NCBI GenBank assembly: GCA_001770235.1 | Contig: MEQN01000040.1 | Span: 5,327-27,676, forward strand | DNA from: Betaproteobacteria bacterium RBG_16_58_11 | GTDB taxonomy: Bacteria; Pseudomonadota; Gammaproteobacteria; Burkholderiales; Thiobacteraceae | DNA: 22,350 nucleotides | Reading direction: 5' to 3' | Shown here: positions 1 to 11,619 of the stretch, piece after piece | Position numbering within the stretch: position 1 is the stretch's first letter | How the letters are laid out: the number at the start of each line of letters is the position of its first letter | Position numbers and translations under genes: made by a program | Notes under the pieces: model-generated | Database searches by the model: none | Told to the model about the DNA's origin: nothing | The model's input: only the letters and a program-made list of their open reading frames with translations

Positions 1-224
1 TCGATGCGATTTTCTGCCGCAATGTAATGATCTATTTCGACAAGCCGACGCAGCACGGCATTCTGGAAAAATTCGTCCCGCTGCTGACGGAGGATGGCGT
101 GTTGTTCGCCGGGCATTCCGAGAGCTTTCACCACGCGGTTGATCTATTCAAATTGCGTCACAAAACCGTCTATGAGTTGGCCGAGCCGGCCAAGAAGCGG
201 GCCTATCGCGCCGAGGGGCGTTGA
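1..224 (+). CDS. cheR: CheR chemotaxis methyltransferase, C-terminal part
   Basis: CheR methylates glutamates of chemoreceptors using S-adenosylmethionine. Only the last 73 codons are present because the window begins inside the gene. Reading from base 3 gives [17 protein letters not shown], the CheR hallmark (FCRNVxIYF) near the end of the methyltransferase fold, followed by [15 protein letters not shown], also typical. The tail after about codon 57 is short and basic. The TGA stop overlaps the ATG of cheD, and cheB follows, so this is a chemotaxis adaptation operon. The ATG at 27 lies inside the conserved motif and is not a start. The identity is certain; the missing 5' part cannot be judged. 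Confidence 0.95.
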   Translation, partial: DAIFCRNVMIYFDKPTQHGILEKFVPLLTEDGVLFAGHSESFHHAVDLFKLRHKTVYELAEPAKKRAYRAEGR

Positions 225-877
225 TGGCTGGCGAGTCCCGCAATCGGGCGTCATCGGCAAACCCTGGCGAGGCGGGTATCGATGCACCTGGGACGCCCAA
301 TGTCTATTACGACCGCCAATTCAATACCCAAGCGGCGAAGATATTGCCGGGCGAATACTATGCCACCAAACGCGACATGATGATTGTGACCGTGTTGGGT
401 TCTTGCGTCTCGGCTTGCATTCGCGACCGCGAAACCGGCATCGGCGGCATGAATCATTTCATGTTGCCGCACTGCGATGCCGATCCGAACAATCCGCTCA
501 GCACTTCGACGCGCTATGGCACCTATGCCATGGAGATGCTGATCAACCATTTGCTCAAGCTCGGCGCGCGGCGACAGTGCCTGGAAGCCAAACTATTCGG
601 TGGCGGTAATGTGATGCAAGGTTTTACGGTGCATAAAGTCGGCACGCGCAATGCCGAATTCGCGCTGAGCTATCTGGAAACCGAGCAAATTCCGGTCGTC
701 TCGAAAGATTTATTGGACGTGCATCCGCGCAAGGTTTATTTCTTCCCGCAAACCGGGCGGGTGCTGGTCAAGAAATTGCGCAATCTGCACAACGAAACCA
801 TTTCCGAGCGCGAGCAGCAATACCAGCAGCGCATCGTGGTCGAAAAAGTGAGCGGCGATGTGGAACTCTTCACATGA
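224..877 (+). CDS. cheD: CheD chemoreceptor glutamine deamidase
   Basis: CheD converts specific receptor glutamines to glutamates and links receptor state to the adaptation system. The 217-residue protein has the family core: [14 protein letters not shown] with the nucleophile Cys61, then GGMNHFMLP with His78. The 17-residue Cys-His spacing equals that of known CheD enzymes. Other conserved blocks are [10 protein letters not shown] and the [14 protein letters not shown] segment. About 40 residues precede the core, somewhat longer than minimal CheDs. The ATG at 224 is preferred over TTG 221 because a GAGGGG Shine-Dalgarno sits just upstream and the ATG overlaps the cheR stop (TGATG). It overlaps cheB by 4 bp (ATGA), so the three genes are translationally coupled. 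Confidence 0.96.
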   Translation: MAGESRNRASSANPGEAGIDAPGTPNVYYDRQFNTQAAKILPGEYYATKRDMMIVTVLGSCVSACIRDRETGIGGMNHFMLPHCDADPNNPLSTSTRYGTYAMEMLINHLLKLGARRQCLEAKLFGGGNVMQGFTVHKVGTRNAEFALSYLETEQIPVVSKDLLDVHPRKVYFFPQTGRVLVKKLRNLHNETISEREQQYQQRIVVEKVSGDVELFT

Positions 878-1968
878 GCCAAGCGCCGGGCGCGAAAATC
901 AGGGTGGTCATCGTCGATGACTCCGCGCTGATCCGCAGCGTGTTGAAGGAGATTTTGGCGCAGGCGCCGGATATCGAGGTAGTGGGCGTCGCGCCCGATC
1001 CCTTGGTGGCGCGCGAAATCATCCGCGCGACCAACCCGGATGTCATCACGCTCGATGTGGAAATGCCCAAGATGGATGGGCTGGAATTTCTGGATAAGCT
1101 CATGCGCCTGCGGCCCACGCCGGTCATCATGATTTCGTCGCTGACCGAGCGTAGTTCGGATGTGACGCTCAAGGCGCTGGAACTCGGCGCAGTGGACTTC
1201 GTGACCAAACCCAAGCTCGATATCGCGAGCGGCATGCAGGAATACGGGGAGATGATCGTGGATAAAATTCGCGCCGCAGCCAAGGCCAAGCTTAAAAAAA
1301 CCTCGCCGCTACATGTGGCGGAGCGCTTGTCGGCCGATGCCGTGCTGCCCGCCGTGGCGAACCGCATCACCTCGACCGAAAAGCTCATTATCATCGGCGC
1401 CTCGACCGGCGGCACGGAAGCGATCAAAGAGGTCTTGATCAGAATGCCGGCGGATTGCCCCGGCATTCTCGTCACGCAGCATATGCCGGAATCCTTCACC
1501 CGATCGTTCGCCAGCCGGCTCGACAGCCTATGCAGAATTTCGGTCAAAGAAGCGGAGCAAGGCGATCGCATCCTGCCGGGTCATGCTTATATCGCGCCCG
1601 GGCATTCGCACCTGTTATTAGCGCGCAGCGGGGCAAACTATGTGTGCGAGTTGAGCGACGGCCCGCCGGTGAATCGGCATCGGCCTTCGGTGGATGTGTT
1701 GTTCCGCTCCGCCGCGAATCGCGCCGGCGCAAATGCAATTGGGGTGATCCTCACCGGCATGGGCAAGGACGGTGCAATGGGGATGCTGGAAATGAAACAT
1801 GCCGGCGCCTACAACATCTCACAGGACGAGGCGAGCTGTGTCGTGTATGGCATGCCAAAAGAAGCGGTGGCCATGGGCGGCGTAGATGAGACCGTTCCCC
1901 TGCTGGAGGTGGCGCAACGCATCCTGGCGCATTTAGCGACGATGGGCGCACGGGCGATCCGGGTTTAG
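874..1968 (+). CDS. cheB: CheB chemotaxis response regulator methylesterase
   Basis: CheB removes methyl groups from chemoreceptors (and can deamidate glutamines) when its receiver domain is phosphorylated by CheA. The 364-residue protein has an N-terminal receiver with Asp15/Asp16, the phospho-acceptor Asp61 in [10 protein letters not shown] and Lys113 in TKPK. After a linker of about 50 residues comes the methylesterase domain with Ser178 (GASTGG), His204 (TQHMPES) and Asp300 (GMGKDG). The 26- and 96-residue spacings of this triad match the E. coli enzyme. It ends in TAG, so amber codons do terminate normal genes in this genome. The gene converges on ppiD with a 14-bp gap and no obvious terminator hairpin. 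Confidence 0.98.
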   Translation: MSQAPGAKIRVVIVDDSALIRSVLKEILAQAPDIEVVGVAPDPLVAREIIRATNPDVITLDVEMPKMDGLEFLDKLMRLRPTPVIMISSLTERSSDVTLKALELGAVDFVTKPKLDIASGMQEYGEMIVDKIRAAAKAKLKKTSPLHVAERLSADAVLPAVANRITSTEKLIIIGASTGGTEAIKEVLIRMPADCPGILVTQHMPESFTRSFASRLDSLCRISVKEAEQGDRILPGHAYIAPGHSHLLLARSGANYVCELSDGPPVNRHRPSVDVLFRSAANRAGANAIGVILTGMGKDGAMGMLEMKHAGAYNISQDEASCVVYGMPKEAVAMGGVDETVPLLEVAQRILAHLATMGARAIRV

Positions 1969-1982
1969 CGGTCTCCGCCCTG

Positions 1983-3899
1983 TCAGTTCTGCGCGCCCAC
2001 TTTATCCAGCACGGCCTGCTTGATGCTGACCTTGCCTTGCGCTCTGAGACTTTCCAGATAAGCGCTGGCCGTTTGCTCGGCGTGTATTTGCCGCAATGAA
2101 AGCGGCGCGATCTGCGCGACTTGCCGCTTCACGTTCTCATCGCTGGCGATGCTGCTGATTTTATATAACGCATAGCCGCCATCGGGCAGCGCAATGCCGG
2201 TGTAACTCGGCAAAGTCTGGGCGCCCGCCCGGAAGATCGCTTGGGTTTCATCCGCCGCAAAACCTTCACGCTGCGCCTGGTCGCGGCTGAATTTTTTGGC
2301 GGCGCCGAATTTGAGCACGGGCACGGCGCGGCCCTGCTTCAGTTCAGCCAACAAGGCTTGCCCCTGCTTGGTTGCCAGCACCGCGGCTTGCTCCTTGCGC
2401 AATCGGGCTTCGATCTCGGTTTTCACGGCTTCCATGGGCTTGTTGCCGGCGGGCTTGTACTCCACGATACGCGCGGCCACGAGCGTATTGGGCGCCACTT
2501 CTATCGCCTCCGTATTGCGTTTGCTCTTAATCGTGTCGCCAGCGAAAATCGCGTTAACCAGACGCTCATTTTTAAGCACGCCTTGCGCCGGCCCCTGACG
2601 CTCGAACCAATCGCTCGTCTGTATCGTCAAGCGGTACTTGTCCGCCGCCGGTTTGAGGCTATCGGACTTGGCGTACACCACATCGCCAAATTGTTCCACC
2701 TCCTCATTGAATTTGCGTAGCGCCATATCCCGCTTGGCCGCTTCCAGCACCCCATCGCGCACCTCGGCAAAACTGCGCTGGCCGCCGCCGGTGATCGCCT
2801 TCACTTGGAGGATGTGAAACCCGGCCGGCGATTCCACCAGCCCCTTTACCTCGCCCGCAGCCATGGCAAACGCGGCTTGCTCTACTTGCGGGAAAATCGC
2901 GCCGCGTTGGATGCTGCCCAGCGCCCCGCCTTTGGGGGCGGTCAGCGGATCTTGCGAATGCTGCTTTGCGAGTTCGGCGAACTGCTTGGGGTTCTGTTGC
3001 GCCTGGGTCAGGAGTTGCTGCGCTTTCTCGCGTGCGGTTTGCTTGTCCGCGGGTTTTGCATCGGGGGCAACCCGGATCAGGATATGCGCCACTTCGCGCC
3101 GCTCGGGCAGGGCGAACTGTCCGGCGTGCTTATCGTAGTAAGCTTTGGCGTCGGCCTCGGACACTTGCAACTGCGCCAGCACGGCTTCGGGCGTGAACAC
3201 GATGTATTCCACCCGCGCTTGCTCCGGCACGCGCGATATTTCGGGATGCTTGTCGTAATAGGTTTGGATTTGCTGCGCATCGAGCTTAGCCAGCAAAGCA
3301 AAGTCTTCGGCGCGCAGCACTGCCTTGGACACCTCGCGCTGCTCCGCCATCACCTGCGCCAAGCGTTCGGCCATCGCGCGCGGGGCAATACCCGTATCGG
3401 CCTGGAACGCGACCAACTCGCGGCTCAAGCTATCTTGTGCGATAGAGGCGATGTATTGCTTGAGATTGAGGCGGTTATTTTCCAGAATGCGTTTTAGCCG
3501 CTCCTCGGAGAATTGGCCGTTTTCCTGGAACATGGGCTCGTTGCGGATCGCGGCGAGTATGCCTGCTTCATTCGCGCTGTAGCCTAATTTTACCGCTTGC
3601 TGAATCAACAATTGCTCGCGCACCATGCGCTCCAGCACGGCCATTTTGAGTTCCGCGCTATTTAAAACAGCGGGGTTTTTCTCACCCGCCTCGCGCAGGC
3701 GGCTCTGCTCTTTCTTGAGCGCTTCTTCATATACGGGCAGGGCGATCTTATGCTCGCCTACTTCCGCTACGGTTTGTACCGAGCCGCCGGATTTGTTGTA
3801 GGTATCGATCCCCGTCCAGGCAAAAGCGATAATCAGTATTCCAAGAATGATTCGCGCCGCCAGGCCCTTCATCTTCTCGTGCATGGTATCCGCTAACAT
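1983..3899 (-). CDS. ppiD: PpiD-type membrane-anchored periplasmic folding factor (SurA_N/PPIC)
   Basis: PpiD is an inner-membrane-anchored periplasmic chaperone acting near the Sec translocon. The 638-residue protein has a short cytosolic start, one transmembrane helix at about residues 12-30 (LAARIILGILIIAFAW), a SurA_N-like helical region at about 45-190, a parvulin PPIC domain at about 265-370 (REVAHILIRV, GGALGSIQRG, PAGFHILQV), and a long C-terminal chaperone region. The sequence YYDKH occurs twice (about 214 and 254), a small internal repeat before the PPIC domain. Start chosen at 3899 because AAGGTG lies upstream; ATGs at codons 6 and 10 are alternatives. It follows hupB and two tRNAs, the usual order in Betaproteobacteria. 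Many PpiD parvulin domains lack isomerase activity, so catalysis is uncertain. Confidence 0.95.
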   Translation of the reverse strand: MLADTMHEKMKGLAARIILGILIIAFAWTGIDTYNKSGGSVQTVAEVGEHKIALPVYEEALKKEQSRLREAGEKNPAVLNSAELKMAVLERMVREQLLIQQAVKLGYSANEAGILAAIRNEPMFQENGQFSEERLKRILENNRLNLKQYIASIAQDSLSRELVAFQADTGIAPRAMAERLAQVMAEQREVSKAVLRAEDFALLAKLDAQQIQTYYDKHPEISRVPEQARVEYIVFTPEAVLAQLQVSEADAKAYYDKHAGQFALPERREVAHILIRVAPDAKPADKQTAREKAQQLLTQAQQNPKQFAELAKQHSQDPLTAPKGGALGSIQRGAIFPQVEQAAFAMAAGEVKGLVESPAGFHILQVKAITGGGQRSFAEVRDGVLEAAKRDMALRKFNEEVEQFGDVVYAKSDSLKPAADKYRLTIQTSDWFERQGPAQGVLKNERLVNAIFAGDTIKSKRNTEAIEVAPNTLVAARIVEYKPAGNKPMEAVKTEIEARLRKEQAAVLATKQGQALLAELKQGRAVPVLKFGAAKKFSRDQAQREGFAADETQAIFRAGAQTLPSYTGIALPDGGYALYKISSIASDENVKRQVAQIAPLSLRQIHAEQTASAYLESLRAQGKVSIKQAVLDKVGAQN

Positions 3900-3928
3900 G
3901 GCACACCTTATTTTTTAAAGTGCAAATG

Positions 3929-3954
3929 AAAAAGGCGAGCATAATAGGCTCGCC
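3929..3954 (-). terminator. Intrinsic terminator after tRNA-Asp
   Basis: On the minus strand GGCGAGC pairs with GCTCGCC (7-bp perfect stem, 7-nt loop) and is followed by five Ts. It lies 3' of tRNA-Asp and ends about 30 bp before the ppiD start, so it probably ends the tRNA transcript. ppiD then depends on read-through or on a promoter inside this short stretch; I could not identify a clear one. Confidence 0.75.
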
Positions 3955-3959
3955 CGGTT

Positions 3960-4036
3960 TGGCGGAGTGGACGGGACTCGAACCCGCGACCCCCGGCGTG
4001 ACAGGCCGGTATTCTAACCAACTGAACTACCACTCC
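3960..4036 (-). tRNA. tRNA-Asp (anticodon GTC)
   Basis: A 77-nt cloverleaf with encoded CCA. The acceptor arms are GGAGTGG and CCACTCC, the D-arm contains TAGTTCAGTTGG, and the anticodon loop CTGTCAC gives GTC. The T-arm contains GGGTTCGAGTCCC. It lies 27 bp downstream of tRNA-Val on the same strand, so the two are probably one transcript. Confidence 0.97.
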
Positions 4037-4063
4037 TAAACTCGCTCAAGTTGAAACTTGCGC

Positions 4064-4139
4064 TGGTGGGTGCTGACGGGTTCGAACCGCCGACATTCGC
4101 CTTGTAAGGGCGACGCTCTACCAGCTGAGCTAAGCACCC
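4064..4139 (-). tRNA. tRNA-Val (anticodon TAC)
   Basis: A 76-nt cloverleaf with encoded CCA. The acceptor arm is GGGTGCT, the D-arm contains TAGCTCAGCTGG, the anticodon loop CTTACAA gives TAC, and the T-arm contains CGGTTCGAACCCG. It is the first of a Val-Asp tRNA pair between hupB and ppiD. The 107 bp between it and hupB show no hairpin with a T-tract, so read-through from hupB is possible. Confidence 0.97.
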
Positions 4140-4246
4140 AAAAATTGGTTCCCGATCATGACCTACCCTGCCACGTCGAGAACGATGCCCAAAAAGAAGC
4201 AACGGCAAGACCGCGTTAAAACCAACCCGGCCTCACCAAAAGCCCG

Positions 4247-4519
4247 CTAGTTTAGCGCATCTTTGAGCGATTTTCCAGCGCGGAATTTAGGAACTTTAGC
4301 CGCTTTGATCTTGATGGTGGCGCCGGTCTGCGGGTTGCGTCCATTGCGCGCCGCGCGTTTGCCGACATAGAAAGTGCCGAAACCCACGAGCGTGACCATA
4401 TTGCCTTTTTTCAATGCTTGTTGCACCGCCGTGACGGCGGCATCCAGCGCGCGGCCTGCCGCTGCCTTGGATAGATCTGCGTTCTTGGCGATGGCGTCGA
4501 TCAATTCAGTTTTATTCAC
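4247..4519 (-). CDS. hupB: DNA-binding protein HU-beta
   Basis: HU is a small nucleoid protein that binds and bends DNA as a dimer without strong sequence specificity. The 90-residue product equals the family length. It shows the N-terminal helices ([17 protein letters not shown]), the dimer core ending GFGTF, and the beta-arm [14 protein letters not shown] that inserts in the minor groove. The start is GTG at 4519: it puts the protein in register with other HU proteins, and AAGGGGG lies 7-8 nt upstream. The longer open frame upstream encodes nothing HU-like. It lies downstream of lon, from which it is separated by a strong terminator, and has its own promoter. The gene ends in TAG. Confidence 0.97.
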   Translation of the reverse strand: MNKTELIDAIAKNADLSKAAAGRALDAAVTAVQQALKKGNMVTLVGFGTFYVGKRAARNGRNPQTGATIKIKAAKVPKFRAGKSLKDALN

Positions 4520-4579
4520 GTGGTGCCCCCTTATCGAATTGGTATGTATGTGGTGTGGCAGTGGAATGCTGCACTGCGC

Positions 4580-4609
4580 TTTATAGCAGTCCGAAAAACA
4601 CAGTGTCAA
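4580..4609 (-). promoter_or_regulatory. Sigma-70-type promoter of hupB
   Basis: On the minus strand a perfect TTGACA (4604-4609) is followed after 18 bp by TATAAA (4580-4585). Transcription would begin near 4573, giving a leader of about 54 nt before the GTG start. It lies downstream of the lon terminator in transcription order, so hupB can be expressed independently of lon. Confidence 0.75.
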
Positions 4610-4693
4610 GCGCTGCGCATGCATTCGCCGGGTTAATCATTTTTTAAACTCAAGCAAGAAAAATATTTTCTTTCGTGCGGCGGGATTGGCATG

Positions 4694-4729
4694 AAAAAAA
4701 GCCGGATAAGCAACTGCTTATCCGGCTTT
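4694..4729 (-). terminator. Strong intrinsic terminator of lon
   Basis: A 14-bp perfect stem (AAAGCCGGATAAGC with GCTTATCCGGCTTT, 4-nt loop), followed on the minus strand by an uninterrupted run of Ts that merges with the stem end. It starts 18 bp beyond the lon stop codon and precedes the hupB promoter. Confidence 0.93.
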
Positions 4730-4747
4730 CATCTCAATGACTTGAGG

Positions 4748-7156
<2,409 letters not shown>

Positions 7157-7191
7157 GATTTATCTGCCTAAGTAAGAAGCTTGTTGATAAG

Positions 7192-7219
7192 AGATGGGGC
7201 CCTGCCCGGTAATATCAAG
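7192..7219 (-). promoter_or_regulatory. Sigma-32 (RpoH)-type heat-shock promoter of lon
   Basis: On the minus strand CCCTTGATA (core CTTGATA at 7213-7219) is followed after 13 bp by CCCCATCT (7192-7199). The consensus is CTTGAAA, 13-17 bp, CCCCATnT: the -10 matches fully and the -35 differs at one core base. The start point would be near 7185, about 28 nt before the lon ATG. A CCTGCCC/GGGCAGG inverted repeat (7201-7207 and 7226-7232) overlaps the -35 region. Confidence 0.72.
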
Positions 7220-7294
7220 GGCCAAGGGCAGGAAAACCCGTGAAGCGCCCGGAATGGCGGCGCCCAGCATTTAAAATAGATAGCGGTTCGAGAG

Positions 7295-7319
7295 GGGATT
7301 ACTTGAATCAAGCAATCCC
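7295..7319 (-). terminator. Hairpin just after clpX, possible weak terminator
   Basis: A 25-nt near-perfect inverted repeat: GGGATTGCTTGA against TCAAGTAATCCC with one G-T pair. It begins 6 bp after the clpX stop. No T-run follows on the minus strand, so it may protect the mRNA end or attenuate rather than terminate by itself. Confidence 0.4.
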
Positions 7320-7325
7320 GGGGAA

Positions 7326-8585
7326 TCATGCGACGCGGGGCTGGTCGGCGTAGATGAGGAGCGGCTTGGATTTACCCTTGACCACTTCCTCGTCCACCAC
7401 CACCTTAGAAACATCCTTGAGCGAAGGCAGCTCGAACATGATGTCGAGCAAGGCATGTTCCATGATCGAGCGCAGGCCGCGCGCACCGGTCTTGCGTAGC
7501 AGCGCCTTCTTCGCGATCTCATCGATCGCGCCATCGCGAAACTCCAATTCGACGCCTTCCATGGCGAAGAGTTTTTGATATTGGCGAATCAGCGCGTTCT
7601 TGGGCTCGGTGAGAATTTGCACCAGGGCCTTTTCGTCCAACTCTTCCAAGGTCGCGACCACCGGCAGGCGGCCAACGAACTCCGGGATCAAGCCGTATTT
7701 GATCAAATCCTCGGGCTCGACTTCGCGCAGCACTTCACCGATCGCCTTGCGGTCGTCTTTGCTCTTCACTTGCGCGCCGAAACCAATGCCGCCCTTTTCG
7801 GAGCGGTTGCGAATCACCTTCACCAAGCCATCGAATGCACCGCCGCAAACGAACAGGATATTGCCGGTATCGACCTGCACGAATTCCTGGTTCGGATGCT
7901 TGCGCCCGCCTTGCGGGGGCACCGAGGCGATGGTGCCTTCGATCAATTTCAGCAAGGCTTGCTGCACGCCCTCGCCCGACACGTCGCGGGTGATCGAGGG
8001 GTTATCCGACTTGCGCGAAATTTTGTCGATCTCGTCGATATAGACGATGCCTTGCTGCGCCTTCTCCACGTTGTAATCGCACTTTTGCAGCAGCTTCTGG
8101 ATGATGTTCTCGACGTCTTCGCCCACATAACCGGCTTCGGTCAAGGTAGTCGCATCGGCGATGACAAAGGGCACATTCAATAGCCGCGCCAAGGTTTGCG
8201 CGAGCAGGGTCTTGCCCGAACCGGTGGGCCCGATCAGCAGAATATTACTTTTGGACAGCTCGACTTCGTCCGCCTTGGTTTGCGTTTTAAGGCGCTTGTA
8301 GTGGTTATACACCGCAACCGACAAAATCTTTTTCGCCGTATTTTGGCCGATCACATATTGATCGAGGATTTGGCAAATCTCGGCCGGGGTCGGCAACTCG
8401 GCGCCGGCGCCCTTGGCGCCTGGGTCGCCTTGGATCTCTTCGCGAATGATGTCGTTGCACAAATCGACGCACTCGTCGCAAATGAATACCGAGGGGCCGG
8501 CGATGAGCTTGCGCACTTCATGTTGGCTTTTGCCGCAGAAGGAGCAGTAGAGAAGCTTGTCAGTGCCAGCGGTTTTGTCGTTCAT
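7326..8585 (-). CDS. clpX: ClpX, ATPase subunit of ClpXP protease
   Basis: ClpX is the AAA+ unfoldase that recognises tagged substrates and threads them into ClpP. At 419 residues it has the N-terminal zinc-binding domain (Cys14, Cys17, Cys36, Cys39 in CSFC and CDEC), Walker A GPTGSGKT (Lys125), Walker B VYIDEIDK, and the [14 protein letters not shown] segment that includes the IGF loop contacting ClpP. The start is supported by AAGGGCAAGG upstream. It lies 30 bp after clpP on the same strand, the standard tig-clpP-clpX operon. Nothing is unusual about it. Confidence 0.99.
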   Translation of the reverse strand: MNDKTAGTDKLLYCSFCGKSQHEVRKLIAGPSVFICDECVDLCNDIIREEIQGDPGAKGAGAELPTPAEICQILDQYVIGQNTAKKILSVAVYNHYKRLKTQTKADEVELSKSNILLIGPTGSGKTLLAQTLARLLNVPFVIADATTLTEAGYVGEDVENIIQKLLQKCDYNVEKAQQGIVYIDEIDKISRKSDNPSITRDVSGEGVQQALLKLIEGTIASVPPQGGRKHPNQEFVQVDTGNILFVCGGAFDGLVKVIRNRSEKGGIGFGAQVKSKDDRKAIGEVLREVEPEDLIKYGLIPEFVGRLPVVATLEELDEKALVQILTEPKNALIRQYQKLFAMEGVELEFRDGAIDEIAKKALLRKTGARGLRSIMEHALLDIMFELPSLKDVSKVVVDEEVVKGKSKPLLIYADQPRVA

Positions 8586-8615
8586 AGCCTTGCCCTTAAT
8601 TGACGGTTTTTGACA

Positions 8616-9266
8616 TTAAACCGAAGTTTCGCCTCGATTGACAAGCACTTTGTCCACCAGGCCATAGCTTACCGATTGGTCGCTGCTCATGAAAAAATCG
8701 CGGTCGGTGTCGCGCTCGATCACCTCGATCGGCTGCCCGGTATTCTTGGAGAGAATTTCATTCAGTTGCGCGCGCAAATAGAGAATTTCTTTGGCGTGGA
8801 TTTCGATGTCCGACGCCTGGCCTTGGAAACCGCCCATCGGCTGGTGAATCATCACGCGCGAGTTGGGCAGGCAGAAACGCTTGCCCTTCGCGCCCGCCGA
8901 TAGCAGAAACGCGCCCATGCTGGCCGCCTGGCCCACGCACAGGGTGGATACGTCGGGCTTGATGAATTGCATGGTGTCGTAAATCGACATCCCCGCCGAT
9001 ACCGACCCGCCGGGCGAATTGATGTAGAACGAGATGTCCTTGTCCGGGTTCTCGGATTCGAGGAACAGCATCTGCGCCAAGACCAGATTGGCGCTCATGT
9101 CGTTCACCACCCCAACCAGAAACACCACACGCTCTTTCAGCAGACGCGAATAAATATCGTAAGCGCGCTCGCCACGGCCGCTCTGCTCGATCACCATCGG
9201 GATGTACCCGAGCATCTTCGGATCGAAGCCGTTGCGGTCTGTAAAATCCATGAAACGATCGATCAT
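8616..9266 (-). CDS. clpP: ClpP, proteolytic subunit of Clp protease
   Basis: ClpP forms the tetradecameric serine-protease chamber used by ClpX and ClpA. The 216-residue protein carries the catalytic triad Ser116 (GQAASMGAF), His141 (MIHQPMGG) and Asp190 (RDTDRDFFM), with spacings of 25 and 49 residues as in E. coli. GSVSAG and YINSPGG are also conserved. The first 20-25 residues are probably a propeptide; ATG at codon 6 is an alternative start. The ATG overlaps the tig stop by 4 bp, so its translation is probably coupled to tig. Substrate choice is given by the neighbouring clpX. Confidence 0.98.
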   Translation of the reverse strand: MIDRFMDFTDRNGFDPKMLGYIPMVIEQSGRGERAYDIYSRLLKERVVFLVGVVNDMSANLVLAQMLFLESENPDKDISFYINSPGGSVSAGMSIYDTMQFIKPDVSTLCVGQAASMGAFLLSAGAKGKRFCLPNSRVMIHQPMGGFQGQASDIEIHAKEILYLRAQLNEILSKNTGQPIEVIERDTDRDFFMSSDQSVSYGLVDKVLVNRGETSV

Positions 9267-10570
9267 TTATTGATTCCCATCAGGTCGTCGAATACAGCCG
9301 GCTTATCTTCCACCTGCGCTTGTTTCAGAGCCCAGCTTACCACATTCTGTTCCAGCACCAGGGACTCCACTTCCGCGAGCCGAGTAGGGTTTTCGTAGTA
9401 CCAAGCCACTACTTGCTCGGGCTCTTCGTAGCTCTCGGCATACTCATCCACCAGCTTGCGCACTTGCTCCGGTTGCGCCTTGAGATCGTTCGCCTTCACC
9501 ACTTCGGCCAAGATCAATCCCAAGCTGACACGGCGTTGCGCTTGCGCTTCGAATAAATCCGCGGGCATGGGCATATTGCCGGCCTTGATGCCGCGCACTT
9601 CCATATCATGGCGCGCGCGTTGCTGCAGCCGCTCGATCTCGCTATCAATCAGCGCGCGCGGCACCGACAAGGGCGTGGCTTCGGTCAGCGCCTGCATTAC
9701 CTGCTCCTTAACCTTATTTTCGACCCGCTTGCTCACTTCACGTTCAATGTTGGCGCGGACTTCCGTGCGCATCTTGCTCACATCGCCATCCTCTACGCCC
9801 AAAGATTTAGCAAGTTCCGGGCCAATCTCGGGCAAACGGGCCGCCAGGACACGATTCACCTTTACCTGAAACTGCGCGGTTTTACCCGCCACATCCTTGC
9901 CGTGGTAATCGGCGGGGAAAGTCAGGTCGAAGGTCTTTTCCTCGCCGGCTTTCATGCCATCGAGCGGGCGATCGAAATCGGCCAATGTCCGTCCTTCGCC
10001 AAGGGTGACGATATAGCCCTGGGTCGCACCGCCCGCAAACGGCTGGCCATCAATACTACCAATATAGTCGATATCGACTTGATCGCCCTGCTGCGCGGCA
10101 CGCTCGGCCGGCTCGAAGGTCGCCCGTTGCTTGCGCAGGATATCAATGGTTTTATCGACATCGGCGTCCGACACCTGAACCGTCGGGCGCTCGATTTTGG
10201 CGCTGGCGATACTCCCCACGACTATTTCGGGATACACCTCGAAGGTCGCGGTAAATTCCAATTGCTCGCCATTCGCCGCATCGGATGCCGTCTCGAAGCG
10301 CGGCATGCCGGCAATTTTAATTTTTTGTTCGTATAAGGCGTCGCTGATGCCGCGGCTGCCGGCTTCGGAGATCACTTCCTGCCGCACTTGGCCGCCATAT
10401 TGCTGGGCGACCAGCTTCATGGGCACCTTGCCGGGGCGAAAGCCATGGATTTTCGCGGTGCGCGCGATGCGCTTTAGGCGGTTTTCAATTTCCGCATCGA
10501 TTTGAGCGCGCGGGACCGAAATACGAATGCGCCGCTCCAACTGCCCGATAGTCTCAACTTGTGCTTGCAT
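9263..10570 (-). CDS. tig: Trigger factor
   Basis: Trigger factor is the ribosome-bound chaperone and prolyl isomerase that meets nascent chains at the exit tunnel. The 435-residue protein shows the N-terminal ribosome-binding domain with the [12 protein letters not shown] signature (about residues 44-55), an FKBP-type domain (about 160-245, [14 protein letters not shown]), and a helical C-terminal chaperone region. AAGGA lies upstream of the start with a rather long spacer of about 11 nt. It is the first gene of the tig-clpP-clpX operon. No terminator is visible between tRNA-Leu and tig (46 bp), so the tRNA promoter may also feed the operon. Confidence 0.98.
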   Translation of the reverse strand: MQAQVETIGQLERRIRISVPRAQIDAEIENRLKRIARTAKIHGFRPGKVPMKLVAQQYGGQVRQEVISEAGSRGISDALYEQKIKIAGMPRFETASDAANGEQLEFTATFEVYPEIVVGSIASAKIERPTVQVSDADVDKTIDILRKQRATFEPAERAAQQGDQVDIDYIGSIDGQPFAGGATQGYIVTLGEGRTLADFDRPLDGMKAGEEKTFDLTFPADYHGKDVAGKTAQFQVKVNRVLAARLPEIGPELAKSLGVEDGDVSKMRTEVRANIEREVSKRVENKVKEQVMQALTEATPLSVPRALIDSEIERLQQRARHDMEVRGIKAGNMPMPADLFEAQAQRRVSLGLILAEVVKANDLKAQPEQVRKLVDEYAESYEEPEQVVAWYYENPTRLAEVESLVLEQNVVSWALKQAQVEDKPAVFDDLMGINK

Positions 10571-10615
10571 GATATGTAGTGTCCTTAAAATTCGCCTGAA
10601 AATTCAATTGCCATC

Positions 10616-10701
10616 TGGTGCGAAAGGGGGGACTCGAACCCCCACGGGGGTTACCCGCTGGAACCTAAATCCAGTGCGTCTACCAATTCCGCCACTTTCG
10701 C
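10616..10701 (-). tRNA. tRNA-Leu (anticodon TAG)
   Basis: An 86-nt class II tRNA with encoded CCA. The acceptor arms are GCGAAAG and CTTTCGC, the D-arm contains GGAATTGGTAGACGC, the anticodon stem-loop CTGGATTTAGGTTCCAG gives TAG (reads CUA and other CUN codons), and there is a long variable arm before GGGTTCGAGTCCC. Its anticodon cannot read UAG stop codons, so it is not an amber suppressor for the nearby hpnD. Confidence 0.97.
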
Positions 10702-10725
10702 TAAACTCTGCTCGAAAAATGGTGT

Positions 10726-10754
10726 ATTTTATTCGATTCAGGCCTTCCAGTCAT
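10726..10754 (-). promoter_or_regulatory. Probable promoter of tRNA-Leu (and perhaps tig)
   Basis: On the minus strand ATGACT (10749-10754) and TAAAAT (10726-10731) are 17 bp apart. Transcription would start near 10719, about 18 nt before the mature tRNA. The region is shared with the 5' side of the divergent hpnC gene. Confidence 0.5.
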
Positions 10755-10785
10755 TTCTCTCTATTTTCCCTGTACTTACAATACT

Positions 10786-11619
10786 TTGGCTTTAGAAACC
10801 GTGGACTATCCGATCACCCATTACGAAAATTTCCCGGTCGCATCCATCCTGCTCCCGCGCCGCTTGCGCCGCCCGGTTCAGGTCATTTATGCCTTTGCGC
10901 GTCAGGCCGATGATTTTGCCGATGAAGGCAATGATCCGCCTGAAGCGCGCCTGGCCCGGCTAAATCAATTTCGCGCGGAGTTGGACTGCATCGAACGCGG
11001 CGAGCGCAGTGAGCTGCCGCTGTTCCGCGACTTGGCCTTGATTATTCGCGAGCATCAGTTGCCGATTCAGCATTTCCGCGACCTGTTGGATGCGTTCAGC
11101 CAGGATGTCACCCAGACCCGATATCAACATTTCGGCGAGGTCATGGATTATTGCCGCCGCTCCGCCAACCCGATCGGCCGGCTCTTGCTGCACTTGTACC
11201 GCGTCACCGATGCGCGCGCCTTGGCCTATTCCGACGGTATCTGTTCCGCGCTCCAGCTCATCAATTTTTTGCAGGACATCGCCATCGATTATCGGAAGGG
11301 ACGCATTTACCTGCCGCAAGACGAACTGGCACAATACGGCATCACCGAACAACAACTCGCAAGCGGTGAACCCAGCGGGCTATGGTGGCCATTCATGCAA
11401 TTTCAAATTACGCGCACGCGCAAACTACTCCAAGCGGGCGCGCCTTTGGGCAAGCAACTCAAGGGGCGCATCGGACTGGAAATGCGCCTGATCATCATGG
11501 GGGGAGACAGAATTTTGAAAAAACTGCATGACGCGCACGGTGATGTATTTCACGCGCGCCCGGTGTTAAAACCCGCTGATTGGCTTTATATGATCTATCG
11601 CGCCGTAAGAGCTAAATGA
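10786..11619 (+). CDS. hpnC: HpnC, hydroxysqualene synthase
   Basis: HpnC converts presqualene diphosphate to hydroxysqualene, the second of three steps from farnesyl diphosphate to squalene for hopanoids. It is a squalene/phytoene synthase fold protein of about 272-277 residues, with Asp-rich motif one ADDFADEG (Asp42, Asp43, Asp46) and motif two FLQDIAIDYRKGRIYLP (Asp164, Asp168). The N-terminal HYENFPVAS is typical of HpnC rather than HpnD. The start is uncertain: TTG at 10786 or GTG at 10801, neither with a clear ribosome site. TACAAT at 10777-10782 could be a -10 box giving a very short leader. The stop overlaps the hpnD ATG (ATGA). Glu65 is encoded by GAG followed by TTG, which matters for reading hpnD. 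Confidence 0.92.
   Translation: MALETVDYPITHYENFPVASILLPRRLRRPVQVIYAFARQADDFADEGNDPPEARLARLNQFRAELDCIERGERSELPLFRDLALIIREHQLPIQHFRDLLDAFSQDVTQTRYQHFGEVMDYCRRSANPIGRLLLHLYRVTDARALAYSDGICSALQLINFLQDIAIDYRKGRIYLPQDELAQYGITEQQLASGEPSGLWWPFMQFQITRTRKLLQAGAPLGKQLKGRIGLEMRLIIMGGDRILKKLHDAHGDVFHARPVLKPADWLYMIYRAVRAK

Noticed and set aside
4014..4208. Minus-strand open frame containing AQLVERRPYKANVGGSNPSAP
   Set aside because: This is the well-known false protein produced by reading through a tRNA gene, here tRNA-Val.
4185..4250. A 21-codon Lys/Arg-rich plus-strand frame (starts MPKKKQRQDR) between tRNA-Val and hupB
   Set aside because: It overlaps the hupB end, lies in a minus-strand region, has only a poor ribosome site and no visible promoter. 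It is probably chance.
7201..7232. CIRCE-type HrcA operator upstream of lon
   Set aside because: The inverted repeat CCTGCCC/GGGCAGG does not match the CIRCE arms TTAGCACTC and GAGTGCTAA.
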